Shown piece by piece: positions 21,341 to 29,055 of a stretch of DNA of 30,823 nt. The notes under the pieces were generated by a model that was not told where the DNA came from, searched no databases, and saw only the letters and a list, made by a program, of their open reading frames with translations. The stretch is from DASUPK01 sp036276255 (lineage in GTDB: Bacteria > Actinomycetota > Thermoleophilia > Solirubrobacterales > 70-9). The stretch lies in contig DASUPK010000094.1 in the NCBI GenBank assembly GCA_036276255.1, forward strand, positions 1 through 30,823, read 5' to 3'. Each line of letters begins with the position of its first letter. The stretch's first letter is position 1. The translations under genes and the position numbers were made by a program.

Positions 21341-22036
21341 CTACTTGCCGGTGGTCTTGGTCGGCGTCGCGCCAGGCGTGATCGTGGCACCCGCGCCCGC
21401 GGCGCCCTTGCCGAACGCGCCCGACGACGCCTGGGTCTGCAGGCGGGAGATGCTGGCGGCGTTCTGTGCCTGCTGCTTCTGTACGGCTGCGATCGACTGC
21501 TGCAGCTGAGAGACGGACGAGTTGAGCGCCGCCTGCGTGTCCTTGGAGTTCTTGGTCGCGGCCGCCTCGAGCGCGTCGATCCGCTTGGTGAGAGCGTCGA
21601 GATCCCCCTTCGTGGCGCTGTCCGACTTGGCCGTGAGCCCGAAATAGAGCGCCGCGCCGGCGGCGAGGATCGCGATCACCACGCCGGCGATGCCGAAATA
21701 GGTCATCCGACCCTGCTTGCGCTCGATTTCCGCCATCCAGCCCTGCAGGCCTTCCATCCGCTCCTGCACGTTGGGCTCGGACGTCTTCGCTCCGGCGGCG
21801 GTCTTCGTGGTCGCCGGCTCCGCGGTGCCCGCCTTCGTGTCCGGCGCCTTGACGGACTCCTTCGGGGTCGTCTCCTTGGTCTCATTGGAGGCGGCCGGCT
21901 TCGCGCCGTTTCCCTCCTTCGGCTGCTCCTTGGTCTTGGCCTCCGAGGGAGTCGGCTTCTTGGCCGGGGCGCCACCGGCCCTGCCCGGCAGGGAGACCTT
22001 GGGCATGCGAACGCGCGGGGCTCGGAAATCGGGCAT
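21341..22036 (-). CDS. Single-pass membrane protein with coiled coil
   Basis: A 231-residue protein of unknown function. A basic, Pro-rich start (MPDFRAPRVRMPKV) leads into a long low-complexity Lys/Glu/Thr/Ala region (about 20-90). A short amphipathic segment (VQERMEGLQGWMAEIERKQGRM) and one transmembrane helix (about 110-132) follow. Next is a coiled coil of about 60 residues (DLDALTKRIDALEAAATKN, SVSQLQQSIAAVQKQQ) and a Gly/Ala/Thr tail. ATG 22036 is preferred over 22045 because TAGGAT (22049-22044) overlaps the latter and lies 7 nt before the former. It is divergent from thiolase. Confidence 0.78.
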   Translation of the reverse strand: MPDFRAPRVRMPKVSLPGRAGGAPAKKPTPSEAKTKEQPKEGNGAKPAASNETKETTPKESVKAPDTKAGTAEPATTKTAAGAKTSEPNVQERMEGLQGWMAEIERKQGRMTYFGIAGVVIAILAAGAALYFGLTAKSDSATKGDLDALTKRIDALEAAATKNSKDTQAALNSSVSQLQQSIAAVQKQQAQNAASISRLQTQASSGAFGKGAAGAGATITPGATPTKTTGK

Positions 22037-22043
22037 CGGAGGC

Positions 22044-22081
22044 ATCCTAGCCCGACCCCCCGACCCACGGCCCCGTAGGAT
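22044..22081. promoter_or_regulatory. Divergent TAGGAT -10 elements
   Basis: Minus: TAGGAT (22049-22044), 7 nt before ATG 22036. Plus: TAGGAT (22076-22081) serving the thiolase, whose leader of about 38 nt contains the SD GAGGAG. Confidence 0.45.
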
Positions 22082-22125
22082 TCCGCGTCCGTCCATCGCA
22101 GATTCGAACTCGAGGAGTGGCCCAG

Positions 22126-23289
22126 ATGCCCGAAGCAGTGATCGTCGACACCATCCGCACGCCCATCGGCCGTGCCTTCAAGGGCTCCCTGGCGCAGCTC
22201 CGGCCCGATGAGATGGGCGCGTACGTGATCGACCAGCTGCTCGAGCGGAATCCCGACGTGGATCCCGCCTCGGTCGAGGACGTCTTCTGCGGCTGCGGCA
22301 TGCCGCAGGGCCTCCAGGCCTTCAACATCGGGCGCATCATGGTCCTGCTCTCCGAGAAGCTCCCGGAGACGGTCAACGGCGTGACGATGTCCCGGTACTG
22401 CGCGTCCAGCCTCGACTCGATCAGGCACGCCGCCAACGCCGTGCGCGCCGGCCAGGGCGACACCTACATCGCCGCGGGCGTCGAGTGGGTCTCCCGCTAC
22501 AACGAGCGCACTGAGCCGGCCGGCGCCGCCGACCAGAACGAGAAGCTCCAGGGCAAGGACGAGACGCCGAACGCCTACATCGAGATGGGCCTAACGGCCG
22601 TCAACGTCGCCAAGCGCTACGAGGTGAGCCGCGCGGACATGGACAAGTACGCGCAGCGCTCGCAGGAGCTGGCGGTAAGGTCACAGGAGGACGGCTTTTT
22701 CGACCGCGAGATCGTGCCCGTCAAGGACCAGGACGGCAACGAGGTGGCGAAGGACGATGGCCCGCGCGCCAGCTCGACTCTCGAGAAGCTCTCGGAGCTG
22801 CCCGAGGCATTCGATGGCGGTGGAGGAGTCACCGCCGGAAACTCGTGCCCGCTCAACGACGGCGCGGCCGCCGTGTTGGTCATGTCCGAGGATCGGGCCA
22901 AGGAGCTCGGCCTGAAGCCGCGCGCCAAGCTGCTGACCGCCGCCACGCACGGCAACGAGCCCGAATACATGGGCGTTGCCCCGATAGGCGCGATCAAGAA
23001 GGTCCTGGACCGGCAGGGGATGAAGATCGACGACGTCGACGTGGTCGAGCTCAACGAGGCCTTCGCCGCCCAGGTGATCCCGATCATGGCCGAGTGCGAC
23101 ATCCCGCTGGAGAAGATGAACACGCACGGCGGGGCGATCGCGCTGGGGCATCCCTTCGGCATGACCGGCGCCCGCATCATGGGCACCCTCCTCAACGTCA
23201 TGGAGACCGACGACCACGCGGTCGGGCTCGAGACGATGTGCGTCGCCGGCGGGCAGGGTGAGGCGCAGCTCGTCGAGCGCCTCAACTAG
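22126..23289 (+). CDS. Thiolase (acetyl-CoA C-acyltransferase)
   Basis: A 387-residue thiolase that splits or condenses acyl-CoAs in beta-oxidation or related routes. The acylated Cys92 is in SRYCASSLDSI. Later come VVELNEAFAAQ, GGAIALGHPFGMTGARI (the active-site His of GHP) and the second catalytic Cys372 in ETMCVAGGQG. Substrate chain length cannot be judged, and no partner beta-oxidation genes are adjacent. ATG 22126 is preferred over GTG 22117 because GAGGAG lies 8 nt upstream of it. The stop codon is the first part of repeat copy 4. Confidence 0.95.
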   Translation: MPEAVIVDTIRTPIGRAFKGSLAQLRPDEMGAYVIDQLLERNPDVDPASVEDVFCGCGMPQGLQAFNIGRIMVLLSEKLPETVNGVTMSRYCASSLDSIRHAANAVRAGQGDTYIAAGVEWVSRYNERTEPAGAADQNEKLQGKDETPNAYIEMGLTAVNVAKRYEVSRADMDKYAQRSQELAVRSQEDGFFDREIVPVKDQDGNEVAKDDGPRASSTLEKLSELPEAFDGGGGVTAGNSCPLNDGAAAVLVMSEDRAKELGLKPRAKLLTAATHGNEPEYMGVAPIGAIKKVLDRQGMKIDDVDVVELNEAFAAQVIPIMAECDIPLEKMNTHGGAIALGHPFGMTGARIMGTLLNVMETDDHAVGLETMCVAGGQGEAQLVERLN

Positions 23290-23382
23290 GGAGCGCCAGG
23301 CCGCGCTCCTTTGGAGCGCAGGGCGAGGCCCGAAGCGACTTGCTCTGGTGCGGCCGTAGCGCTCCCGCCTGATGGCGAAGCC
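23287..23382. repeat. Interspersed structured element, copy 4 (inverted)
   Basis: Inverted relative to copies 1-3. The outer stem is GGGAGCGC (23289-23296) with GCGCTCCC (23359-23366). The inner stem is GGCCGC (23299-23304) with GCGGCC (23350-23355). GGCGAAGCC (23374-23382) is the inverted mini-hairpin. Its apical arm CGCTCC/GGAGCG is extended by a G-C pair where copy 1 has C-G, a compensatory change. The thiolase TAG shares its G with the stem. Confidence 0.82.
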
Positions 23383-23398
23383 GAAATAAGGTGCCGTC

Positions 23399-23986
23399 GT
23401 GGACCTCGTGCCCACCACGATCAGCGCCGGGTACGCCGCTGGGCTGAACGCCTACGGCACGGTCTTCCTGCTCGGCTTGCTCGGGCGCGCTGGGTTCGGA
23501 CAGGTGCCGCACGACCTCACCACGAAGCCGATCCTGATCGCGGCCGGGGTGATGTTCGCGATCGAGTTCATCACCGACAAGGTGCCGTTCCTGGACAGCA
23601 CCTGGGATCTGCTGCATACGGCGATCCGGCCGGCGATCGGCAGCCTGATCGGTGTCTCGTTCGCCGGCCTCGACAACGTGACCGGGCCGGAGACCGTCGC
23701 GGTCGGGGGCGCCAGCGGCTCAACCGCGCTGGTCGCTCACAGCCTGAAGGCGGGCATCCGGCTGGGCGTCAACACCTCCCCGGAGCCGGTCTCGAACGTG
23801 GTCATCAGCCTGATCGAGGACGGGCTGATGGCGGCTGTCGTCGCCCTCGCCCTCAAGGAGCCCTACATCGCGCTGGCGGTCGTCGTCGTGCTGCTCTCGA
23901 TCGGGATCGGGCTCGTGCTCTACCTGCGCAAGCGGATCAAGCTGGCGCTGGAGAGACGACGTGCGCGACGCATGGCTTCGCCATGA
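23399..23986 (+). CDS. DUF4126 family membrane protein
   Basis: A 195-residue protein with about four or five hydrophobic segments. It contains the DUF4126 landmarks AGYAAGLNAYGTVFLLGLLGR, FAIEFITDKVPFLDSTWDLLHTAIRPAIG, AHSLKAGIRLGVNTSPEPVSN and a terminal helix followed by an Arg/Lys-rich tail. The family has no established function. The start is GTG 23399, with AAGGTG 6-7 nt upstream. The last residues MASP lie in a palindrome, ATGGCTTCGCCAT, that equals the tip of the repeat element. It is convergent with the HdeD-like gene, 9 bp away. Confidence 0.88.
   Translation: MDLVPTTISAGYAAGLNAYGTVFLLGLLGRAGFGQVPHDLTTKPILIAAGVMFAIEFITDKVPFLDSTWDLLHTAIRPAIGSLIGVSFAGLDNVTGPETVAVGGASGSTALVAHSLKAGIRLGVNTSPEPVSNVVISLIEDGLMAAVVALALKEPYIALAVVVVLLSIGIGLVLYLRKRIKLALERRRARRMASP
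23972..23984. repeat. Possible relic of the repeat element
   Basis: ATGGCTTCGCCAT is identical to the first 12 bases of copy 1 (7069-7080) plus one base. It sits at the same kind of site, the meeting point of two convergent genes. No stem sequence follows. A 13-bp match can arise by chance. Confidence 0.3.
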
Positions 23987-23995
23987 GGATCTCGA

Positions 23996-24553
23996 TCACG
24001 ACGCTGCGCGCCTGAGCCCGTGCAGGTTCCAGCCGAGCGCGGACATGCCGGTGCCGTTGATGATGAAGCTGATGCCGACGAGCAGGGCAAGCGTCGCGTA
24101 GCCGATGTTCGGATTGGAGACGATCACGATCCCGGCGATCAACTCCAAGAGGCCGGCGATCATGTTCCAACCGCGATGTTCGAGCATCTCGAAAGCGGCG
24201 ACGAAGCGGATCACGCCGACCACGATCAGCCAGATCCCGATCAGCAGGGCCACGAAGGCGACCCCCGCGACCGGATGCCGGATGAGCAGGACGCCGACGA
24301 TGGAGGTGAGGGCGCCGAGCAGGGCGACCGTCCCGCGGTTCTGGGTGCTGTGCATGAGCGCGGCGGCCAGCTCGAGAATGCCATCGAGCAAGATGAAGAT
24401 TCCGATGAGCACCGCCAGTGTGGCCAGGCTGTCGCCGGGCTTGAAGAGGACCGTTATCCCCACCGCGATGCTGAGCAAGCCAACCAGGAGAACGAGCCAC
24501 CAGCCTCCCGTTGCCTCGCGAACATCGTCTTTCACCAGGGTCTCGTCAGCCAT
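23996..24553 (-). CDS. HdeD family (DUF308) membrane protein
   Basis: A 185-residue protein with six hydrophobic helices in three pairs. The repeated pattern is a helix ending in GI.ILLDGILEL or GI.LIVVGVIRF followed by LLG..TSIVGVLLIRHP or LLELIAGIVIVSNP, typical of HdeD/DUF308. HdeD is linked to acid resistance in enterobacteria; the role here is unknown. ATG 24553 is preceded by GGAGGAACG. A longer frame continues upstream but is antisense-like in content. It follows the TetR gene on the same strand after 50 bp, so both may share a transcript. Confidence 0.9.
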   Translation of the reverse strand: MADETLVKDDVREATGGWWLVLLVGLLSIAVGITVLFKPGDSLATLAVLIGIFILLDGILELAAALMHSTQNRGTVALLGALTSIVGVLLIRHPVAGVAFVALLIGIWLIVVGVIRFVAAFEMLEHRGWNMIAGLLELIAGIVIVSNPNIGYATLALLVGISFIINGTGMSALGWNLHGLRRAAS

Positions 24554-24603
24554 CGTTCCTCCGTTCTCGGGGTCGGCTGAACCCTCGCAGGGAGCACGGA
24601 CGG

Positions 24604-25218
24604 CTAGGCCCGCAGTCCCTCGACCAACTGAAGCAGCGCCTGCTCGACTTCCGCGCGCGCCTTGCGCGGCTGCTCCGCGTGCGCGATCACGAAGGCCGCC
24701 TCGGAGAGGGCGGCGACGAAGAGGTGCGCCATCGGCTCGGTGGCGATCGGCCTGAGCACGCCCGCCTCGACGGCCCCGTCGAGGGCGGCGCGCGTCAGCC
24801 CGAGCCCGTGCCGGTTGTCGATCTCCCGCCACTCTGACCAGCCCAGTACCGCCGGTGCGTCGGTGAGGCTGATCTGCTTCACGGCGGGCTCCTCGCACGC
24901 GTCGAGGAAGGCACGCATGCCGCTGACCATCAGCCCGTTGGGGTCGCTCGCGCCCTCCAGCGTGGCCCCGATCCGCTCCATCAGGTCGGCCTCCACCCGC
25001 TCGAAGACCGCGCGGAAGAGATCGCGCTTGTCAGCGAAGTGGTGGTAGAGGGCCCCTCGCGTGACCTTTGCGCGGGCGACGATCTCCTCGGTGCCGACGC
25101 CCGTGAAACCCCGCTCGGTGAAGAGCTCGAGCGCGGCGTCGATCAGCGCCTCACGCGTCGCGCGGGCCTCCGCCTCCCGGCGGCCGGGCTGGGCGGACAT
25201 CGGCGGAGTCGTTGACAT
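24604..25218 (-). CDS. TetR family transcriptional regulator
   Basis: A 204-residue repressor-type regulator. The helix-turn-helix lies at about 18-64: ALIDAALELFTERGFTGVGTEEIVARAKVTRGALYHHFADKRDLF, a textbook TetR N-terminus. The C-terminal ligand domain contains AFLDACEEPAVKQISLTDAPAVLGWSEWR. The likely target is its own promoter (a palindrome overlaps the start) and perhaps the HdeD-like gene downstream. ATG 25218 lies 9 nt after TAACCT with no SD, so it is probably leaderless; an in-frame ATG at 25200 is an alternative. The ligand is unknown. Confidence 0.93.
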   Translation of the reverse strand: MSTTPPMSAQPGRREAEARATREALIDAALELFTERGFTGVGTEEIVARAKVTRGALYHHFADKRDLFRAVFERVEADLMERIGATLEGASDPNGLMVSGMRAFLDACEEPAVKQISLTDAPAVLGWSEWREIDNRHGLGLTRAALDGAVEAGVLRPIATEPMAHLFVAALSEAAFVIAHAEQPRKARAEVEQALLQLVEGLRA

Positions 25219-25233
25219 ACAGGCTGTAGGTTA
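25215..25233 (-). promoter_or_regulatory. TetR autoregulatory operator and -10
   Basis: TACAG-G-CTGTA (plus strand, 25218-25228) is a perfect 11-bp palindrome extended imperfectly to ACATACAG-G-CTGTAGGT (25215-25231). It overlaps both the start codon and the -10 TAACCT (25233-25228). Bound TetR would block transcription initiation. Confidence 0.6.
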
Positions 25234-25298
25234 GGGGCCGATCCGGCCGGCACAGCATTGACTAGGCTGGCTCGTCCAGGGATGGAGGAGAGAGGACG

Positions 25299-26687
25299 TT
25301 GACGAGGGCTGGAGTTCGCGCGGGCCTCGCGCTGGCCGGGATGGTCATCGCGCTGGCCGTCGCCGCCGCGCCCGCGAGCGCGCGGGAGAGGCTGATCACC
25401 GTGCCGACGCCCCCGGCTCCGGGCCCGGCCCAGTTCAACCACGTGACCGTCCATCAGTTCGGGCCGGCCTCCGGGAAGCGCGTCCTGGTCCTGATGCCGG
25501 GCACCGAGGGCGGCGCCGGCGACTTCACACTCGACGCCCGCTATCTGGTCAAGCGGGTCCCCGGCCTGCAGGTCTGGGCGATCGACCGCCGCACCCAGGC
25601 GCTCGAGGACACCGCGACCTTCGCCGCGGCCGACCGTGGCCAGATCTCGTTGCAGCAGGCCTTCAACTACTACCTGGGGTTCGGCGGGTTCCAGTTCCGT
25701 GGCGCCAACGCCGATCCCTACGCCCGCGACTGGGGAATGGCGGTGGCCCTCAATGACGCGCGGGCCGTCGTCCTGCGGGCCCGCGCCCACGGGCGCCGGC
25801 AGGTCGTGCTCGGCGGACATTCGCTCGGCGCCTCGCTCACCGCGGCCTACGCAGCCTGGGACTTCAACGGCCGCCCCGGCTACAAGGACCTCGCGGGACT
25901 CGTCCTGATCGACGGCGGGCTGCTCGGGAGCTTCGACGCCTACGACCTCGCCCAGGCCCAGCAGGCCGTCGCCGACCTGCAGACGAGCGACCCGTTCCTC
26001 GATCTGCTCGGGATCGGCATCCCCGAGGCCGCCGGCCTGTTCGCCGAGATCGGCGGGCTCTACGCGAAGAAGGAGCCGACCGCGTCCGCGACGACGCTGC
26101 AGAGCTATCCGCTCCTCCCGCCGCAGTTCAACCCGCCCTTACCGGTCACGAACCGGGGGCTGCTCGGCCACGCGTTCGACCGCGATTCCTCGCCCGCGGA
26201 CCTGGGCCTCCTTCACATCAACGGTGGAGGGCTGGCCGCGTCCGGCAACCCAAGGGACTGGGTCGACGGCGGGGTGACTCCGGTGAGCCGGCTCGCCGAG
26301 ACCTTCGGCCAGGAGCCGACCAACGCCGTCGAGTGGTACTTCCCGAAGCGGCTGACCATCGACACGAACGGCGCAAACCAGATGACGCAGAACGACGTGG
26401 CGAACTTCCTCGGCCTGCGCTTGACGCACACCCGCAGGGTCAACCTGCCCCTCTACGCCATCGCCACCGACCTGGGCGGCGCTCATGTGCTCGACGGAGC
26501 GCACAACCTGATCGCCCGCTCGCGCATCACCAAGAAGCAGTCGACGCTCGTCAATCGCAATCCGCTGATGAGCCACCTCGACCCGCTGATCGCCGCGCCC
26601 AAGACCAACGCGTTCCTGAAGACGATCGTGCCGTTCCTGGACCAGAAGGTCTTCGGCGAGCCCAAGCAGCCGAAGAAGAAGCGCTAG
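25299..26687 (+). CDS. Exported alpha/beta hydrolase
   Basis: A 462-residue serine hydrolase with a Sec signal peptide at 1-28 (MTRAGVRAGLALAGMVIALAVAAAPASA). The nucleophile elbow is GGHSLGAS (172-179, Ser175), preceded by an N-terminal strand VLVLMPGTEGGAG with the oxyanion region. A late HVLDGAHNLI could hold the catalytic His. The length and the insert between fold parts resemble actinobacterial secreted hydrolases without assigned substrate. The start is TTG at 25299: it follows a GAGGAGAGAGGA run and gives an intact signal peptide, whereas the first in-frame ATG would cut the signal's basic end. TAGGCT at 25263 is a probable -10 giving a short leader. Confidence 0.87.
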   Translation: MTRAGVRAGLALAGMVIALAVAAAPASARERLITVPTPPAPGPAQFNHVTVHQFGPASGKRVLVLMPGTEGGAGDFTLDARYLVKRVPGLQVWAIDRRTQALEDTATFAAADRGQISLQQAFNYYLGFGGFQFRGANADPYARDWGMAVALNDARAVVLRARAHGRRQVVLGGHSLGASLTAAYAAWDFNGRPGYKDLAGLVLIDGGLLGSFDAYDLAQAQQAVADLQTSDPFLDLLGIGIPEAAGLFAEIGGLYAKKEPTASATTLQSYPLLPPQFNPPLPVTNRGLLGHAFDRDSSPADLGLLHINGGGLAASGNPRDWVDGGVTPVSRLAETFGQEPTNAVEWYFPKRLTIDTNGANQMTQNDVANFLGLRLTHTRRVNLPLYAIATDLGGAHVLDGAHNLIARSRITKKQSTLVNRNPLMSHLDPLIAAPKTNAFLKTIVPFLDQKVFGEPKQPKKKR

Positions 26688-26709
26688 TCGGTCTTCAAAC
26701 ATAGGCCAC

Positions 26710-26715
26710 TACTCT
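26710..26715 (+). promoter_or_regulatory. -10 element of the lipoprotein gene
   Basis: TACTCT ends 8 nt before ATG 26724 and no SD is present. It lies in the 36-bp gap after the hydrolase gene. Confidence 0.35.
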
Positions 26716-26723
26716 GCGCCCGC

Positions 26724-27548
26724 ATGCGCAGCCGGACAATCCTGGCAATCCTGTCGATCGCAGTTCTCAGCGCGGCGGGTTGCGGCGGCTCCACTCACAC
26801 GACCGTCAACCCGGAGGCGATGCTGGACGCCGCGGCGGCCCATCCGGTGAGGAGCGCGAACACCGACCTCGATCTTCGCGTCGCGGTCCGTGGCGTCGCG
26901 CAGCTCTCGGAGCCGCTGCGGCTGCGGCTCTCGGGTCCCTACGTGAGCGGAGCGGGCCGCACGCTTCCAAGGTTCGACTGGCGGATGAACGCGAGCGCCG
27001 TCGGGTTCCCGGTGGGCGGCCATGTCGTCTCGACCGGCGACAACGCCTATCTGACGGTCTACGGCGACACGTACGAGGTGGGGAGCGACGCCGTGGCCGC
27101 CGCTAACTCCCGGATCGCGGAGTCGCCGCCGGTTCATCCCCGGTCCTGGTTCGGCCGCGCCCGCGTCGACGGGCAGGGGCACGAGGGCGGCGCAGACTGC
27201 GAGCGCATCTCCGCGCCCCTGCGGGGCGACGCGATGGCTCGTGATCTCGAGCCGCTGCTCGGCGGCCTGGGCCTCACGGAGACCCCCTCGGTCACCGGCA
27301 GGGCGAGCGCCTGCGTGGGCTTTGACGATCGGGTCCTGCACGAACTCGAGATCGGAGCCGTGCTGGGCGTCCCTGCCGCGGATCAGGTGGCGCTGCGCGG
27401 GGCCACGTCAATCGCCATCGACCTCGGCCTGGTGATCAGCGACGCCGGGCAGGCGCAGGAGATCTCGGCCCCGCGGGGCGGCGGGATACGGCCGATCCGG
27501 GACCTGGCGCTGACCCTCAACGACCTGGGCGTCCCCATTCCCCTGTAG
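26724..27548 (+). CDS. Putative lipoprotein
   Basis: A 274-residue exported lipoprotein. The signal peptide MRSRTILAILSIAVLSAAGCGG has its lipobox Cys at 20. The mature part (LRVAVRGVAQLSEPLRLRLSGPY, FDWRMNASAVGFPVGGHVVSTGDNAYLTVYGDTYEV) alternates strands in a way that recalls LppX/LprG-type lipid-binding lipoproteins, but similarity is only by layout. Two further cysteines (ADCERI, SACVGF) may form a disulfide. It would be anchored on the outer face of the membrane. Function unknown. Confidence 0.8.
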   Translation: MRSRTILAILSIAVLSAAGCGGSTHTTVNPEAMLDAAAAHPVRSANTDLDLRVAVRGVAQLSEPLRLRLSGPYVSGAGRTLPRFDWRMNASAVGFPVGGHVVSTGDNAYLTVYGDTYEVGSDAVAAANSRIAESPPVHPRSWFGRARVDGQGHEGGADCERISAPLRGDAMARDLEPLLGGLGLTETPSVTGRASACVGFDDRVLHELEIGAVLGVPAADQVALRGATSIAIDLGLVISDAGQAQEISAPRGGGIRPIRDLALTLNDLGVPIPL

Positions 27549-27561
27549 GCGCCTGGACAAT

Positions 27562-27567
27562 TAGGCT
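27562..27567 (+). promoter_or_regulatory. -10 element of the tail-anchored protein gene
   Basis: TAGGCT ends 6 nt before ATG 27574 and no SD is present. Confidence 0.45.
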
Positions 27568-27573
27568 GAGCCC

Positions 27574-27822
27574 ATGGAATCAAGCGGTAGAAGCCCCAAG
27601 GAGCGTCGGGCCGCCGCCGACGCGCGTGCACGCGCTCGCTCCGATGAGCCGCCCGCGACGGGCGATGAGGAGCTGGCGGGCGGATCCGGATCCCGCGGCG
27701 CCGACGGCCCGATGTCCCATCACTACGGCGGCCCCGACGTCTACATGCGGCGCAGGCTGCTCGCCGGCGCGGCGGTGATCGTCGTGATCGTCCTGATCTT
27801 CCTGCTGGTCGGCGGCTGCTAG
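27574..27822 (+). CDS. Small tail-anchored membrane protein
   Basis: An 82-residue protein. A charged, Ala/Arg/Glu-rich and probably disordered N-terminal part (1-45) is followed by SHHYGGPDVYMRRRLLAG and one C-terminal transmembrane helix (about 64-79, AAVIVVIVLIFLLV), ending GGC. The Arg cluster before the helix predicts the N-terminus in the cytoplasm. No family is recognised. Its TAG overlaps the stop of the convergent lhgO gene within CTAG. Confidence 0.75.
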   Translation: MESSGRSPKERRAAADARARARSDEPPATGDEELAGGSGSRGADGPMSHHYGGPDVYMRRRLLAGAAVIVVIVLIFLLVGGC

Positions 27823-29027
27823 GCGCTCTCGGCCTCGTCGGCGATCAGCTTGGCCAGGGCGAGCGAGGACGTCGCCGCCGGGGAGGGGGCGTTGCGGACG
27901 TGCAGTGCGCGCTCCGTCCGGTGGACGACGAAGTCGTCGACCAGCTTGCCGTCGCGGTCGAGGGCCTGAGCGCGGATGCCGGAGGGCCCCGGCAGGACGT
28001 CACCGGCGCCGAGCTCCGGGACGAAGCGGCGAAGCTCGGAGACGAAGGATTGCTTGCTGGCCGCGTGACGGATCTCCGTGATGCCGGTGCGCCAGAAGCG
28101 CGCCATCAGGCGCCAGGTGCCGGGCCAGGTGAGGTTCGAGCGCAGGTCCCCGGCTCGCACCCGGCCCAGCCTGTACGCGTCCCGGGCCCCGACCATCAGC
28201 GCCGAGGGTCCCAACAGGACCTCCCCGTCGATCGTCCTGGTCAGGTGTCCGCCGAGGAAGGGGAGGTCGGGATCCGGGACCGGGTAGATGCTGGCTCGCA
28301 CCAGCTCGCGCCGCTCCGGCCGCAGGCGCAGATAGCCGCCACGGAAGGGGACGATGCGGGGCTCGGACGGGGCACCGGATGCGACCGCCAGGCGATCGGA
28401 CCAGGCCCCCGCGCAGCTGACCACGAAGCCGGCCTCGGTCGTGCCGCGCTCGTGCTCGACGGTGATGCGCCCGCCCGCGGGCGTGAGCCGCCGGACCCCG
28501 GCGCCGGTCAGCACACTGCCACCGGCCCGCTCGACGTCGGCCGCGTAGGAGGCGGCGACCCGCGCGAAGTCGACGATCCCGGTCTCCGGCGAGTGCAACG
28601 CAGCCACGCCGCGGGCGTGCGGCTCGATTTCGGCGATCCCATCGGCGTCGATCCGGCGCAGCCCGGGCACCTGGTTCTCCCGGCCCCGCCGCTCGAGCTC
28701 GTCGAGTCGCGGCAGCTCAGCCCCGTCGGCGGCGACGATCAGCTTGCCGTCGCGGCGCGCCTCGATCCCCCGTTCCTCGCAGTAGGCGTAGAGCAGCCGT
28801 GCCCCCTCGACACAGAGCCGCGCCTTCAACGATCCCGGCGCGTAGTAGATGCCCGCGTGGATCACGCCGCTCGAGTGGGAGGTCTGGTGGGCGGCGAGGC
28901 GTTCCTCGCGCTCGAGCACGCAAAGCGAGGTGTCCGGGTGCCGGACGAGCAGCTCGCGAGCGACGGCCAGGCCGACGATGCCCCCGCCGATGACGACGAA
29001 GTCGCATGCACTAGGCGGCTCGCTCAT
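27819..29027 (-). CDS. lhgO: L-2-hydroxyglutarate oxidase (FAD-dependent)
   Basis: A 402-residue DAO-type flavoprotein. The dinucleotide-binding start is VVIGGGIVGLAVAREL (11-26). The family-typical HQTSHSSGVIHAGIYYAPGSLKARLC (47-72) and SCAGAWSDRLA follow. LhgO oxidises L-2-hydroxyglutarate to 2-oxoglutarate, a metabolite-repair and lysine/glutarate-pathway reaction, passing electrons to oxygen or quinone. Close relatives act on other 2-hydroxy acids, so the substrate is probable rather than certain. A TAGTCT lies 7 nt before ATG 29027, so it is probably leaderless. It is divergent from the ligase gene over only 34 bp. Confidence 0.9.
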   Translation of the reverse strand: MSEPPSACDFVVIGGGIVGLAVARELLVRHPDTSLCVLEREERLAAHQTSHSSGVIHAGIYYAPGSLKARLCVEGARLLYAYCEERGIEARRDGKLIVAADGAELPRLDELERRGRENQVPGLRRIDADGIAEIEPHARGVAALHSPETGIVDFARVAASYAADVERAGGSVLTGAGVRRLTPAGGRITVEHERGTTEAGFVVSCAGAWSDRLAVASGAPSEPRIVPFRGGYLRLRPERRELVRASIYPVPDPDLPFLGGHLTRTIDGEVLLGPSALMVGARDAYRLGRVRAGDLRSNLTWPGTWRLMARFWRTGITEIRHAASKQSFVSELRRFVPELGAGDVLPGPSGIRAQALDRDGKLVDDFVVHRTERALHVRNAPSPAATSSLALAKLIADEAESA

Positions 29028-29034
29028 CCGGCCG

Positions 29035-29055
29035 AGACTACGGCGTGATTAGGAT
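29035..29055. promoter_or_regulatory. Opposing promoters in the 34-bp lhgO/ligase gap
   Basis: Minus: TAGTCT (29040-29035), 7 nt before lhgO. Plus: TAGGAT (29050-29055), 6 nt before the ligase ATG. Each promoter's -35 region must overlap the other promoter or coding sequence. Confidence 0.45.
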
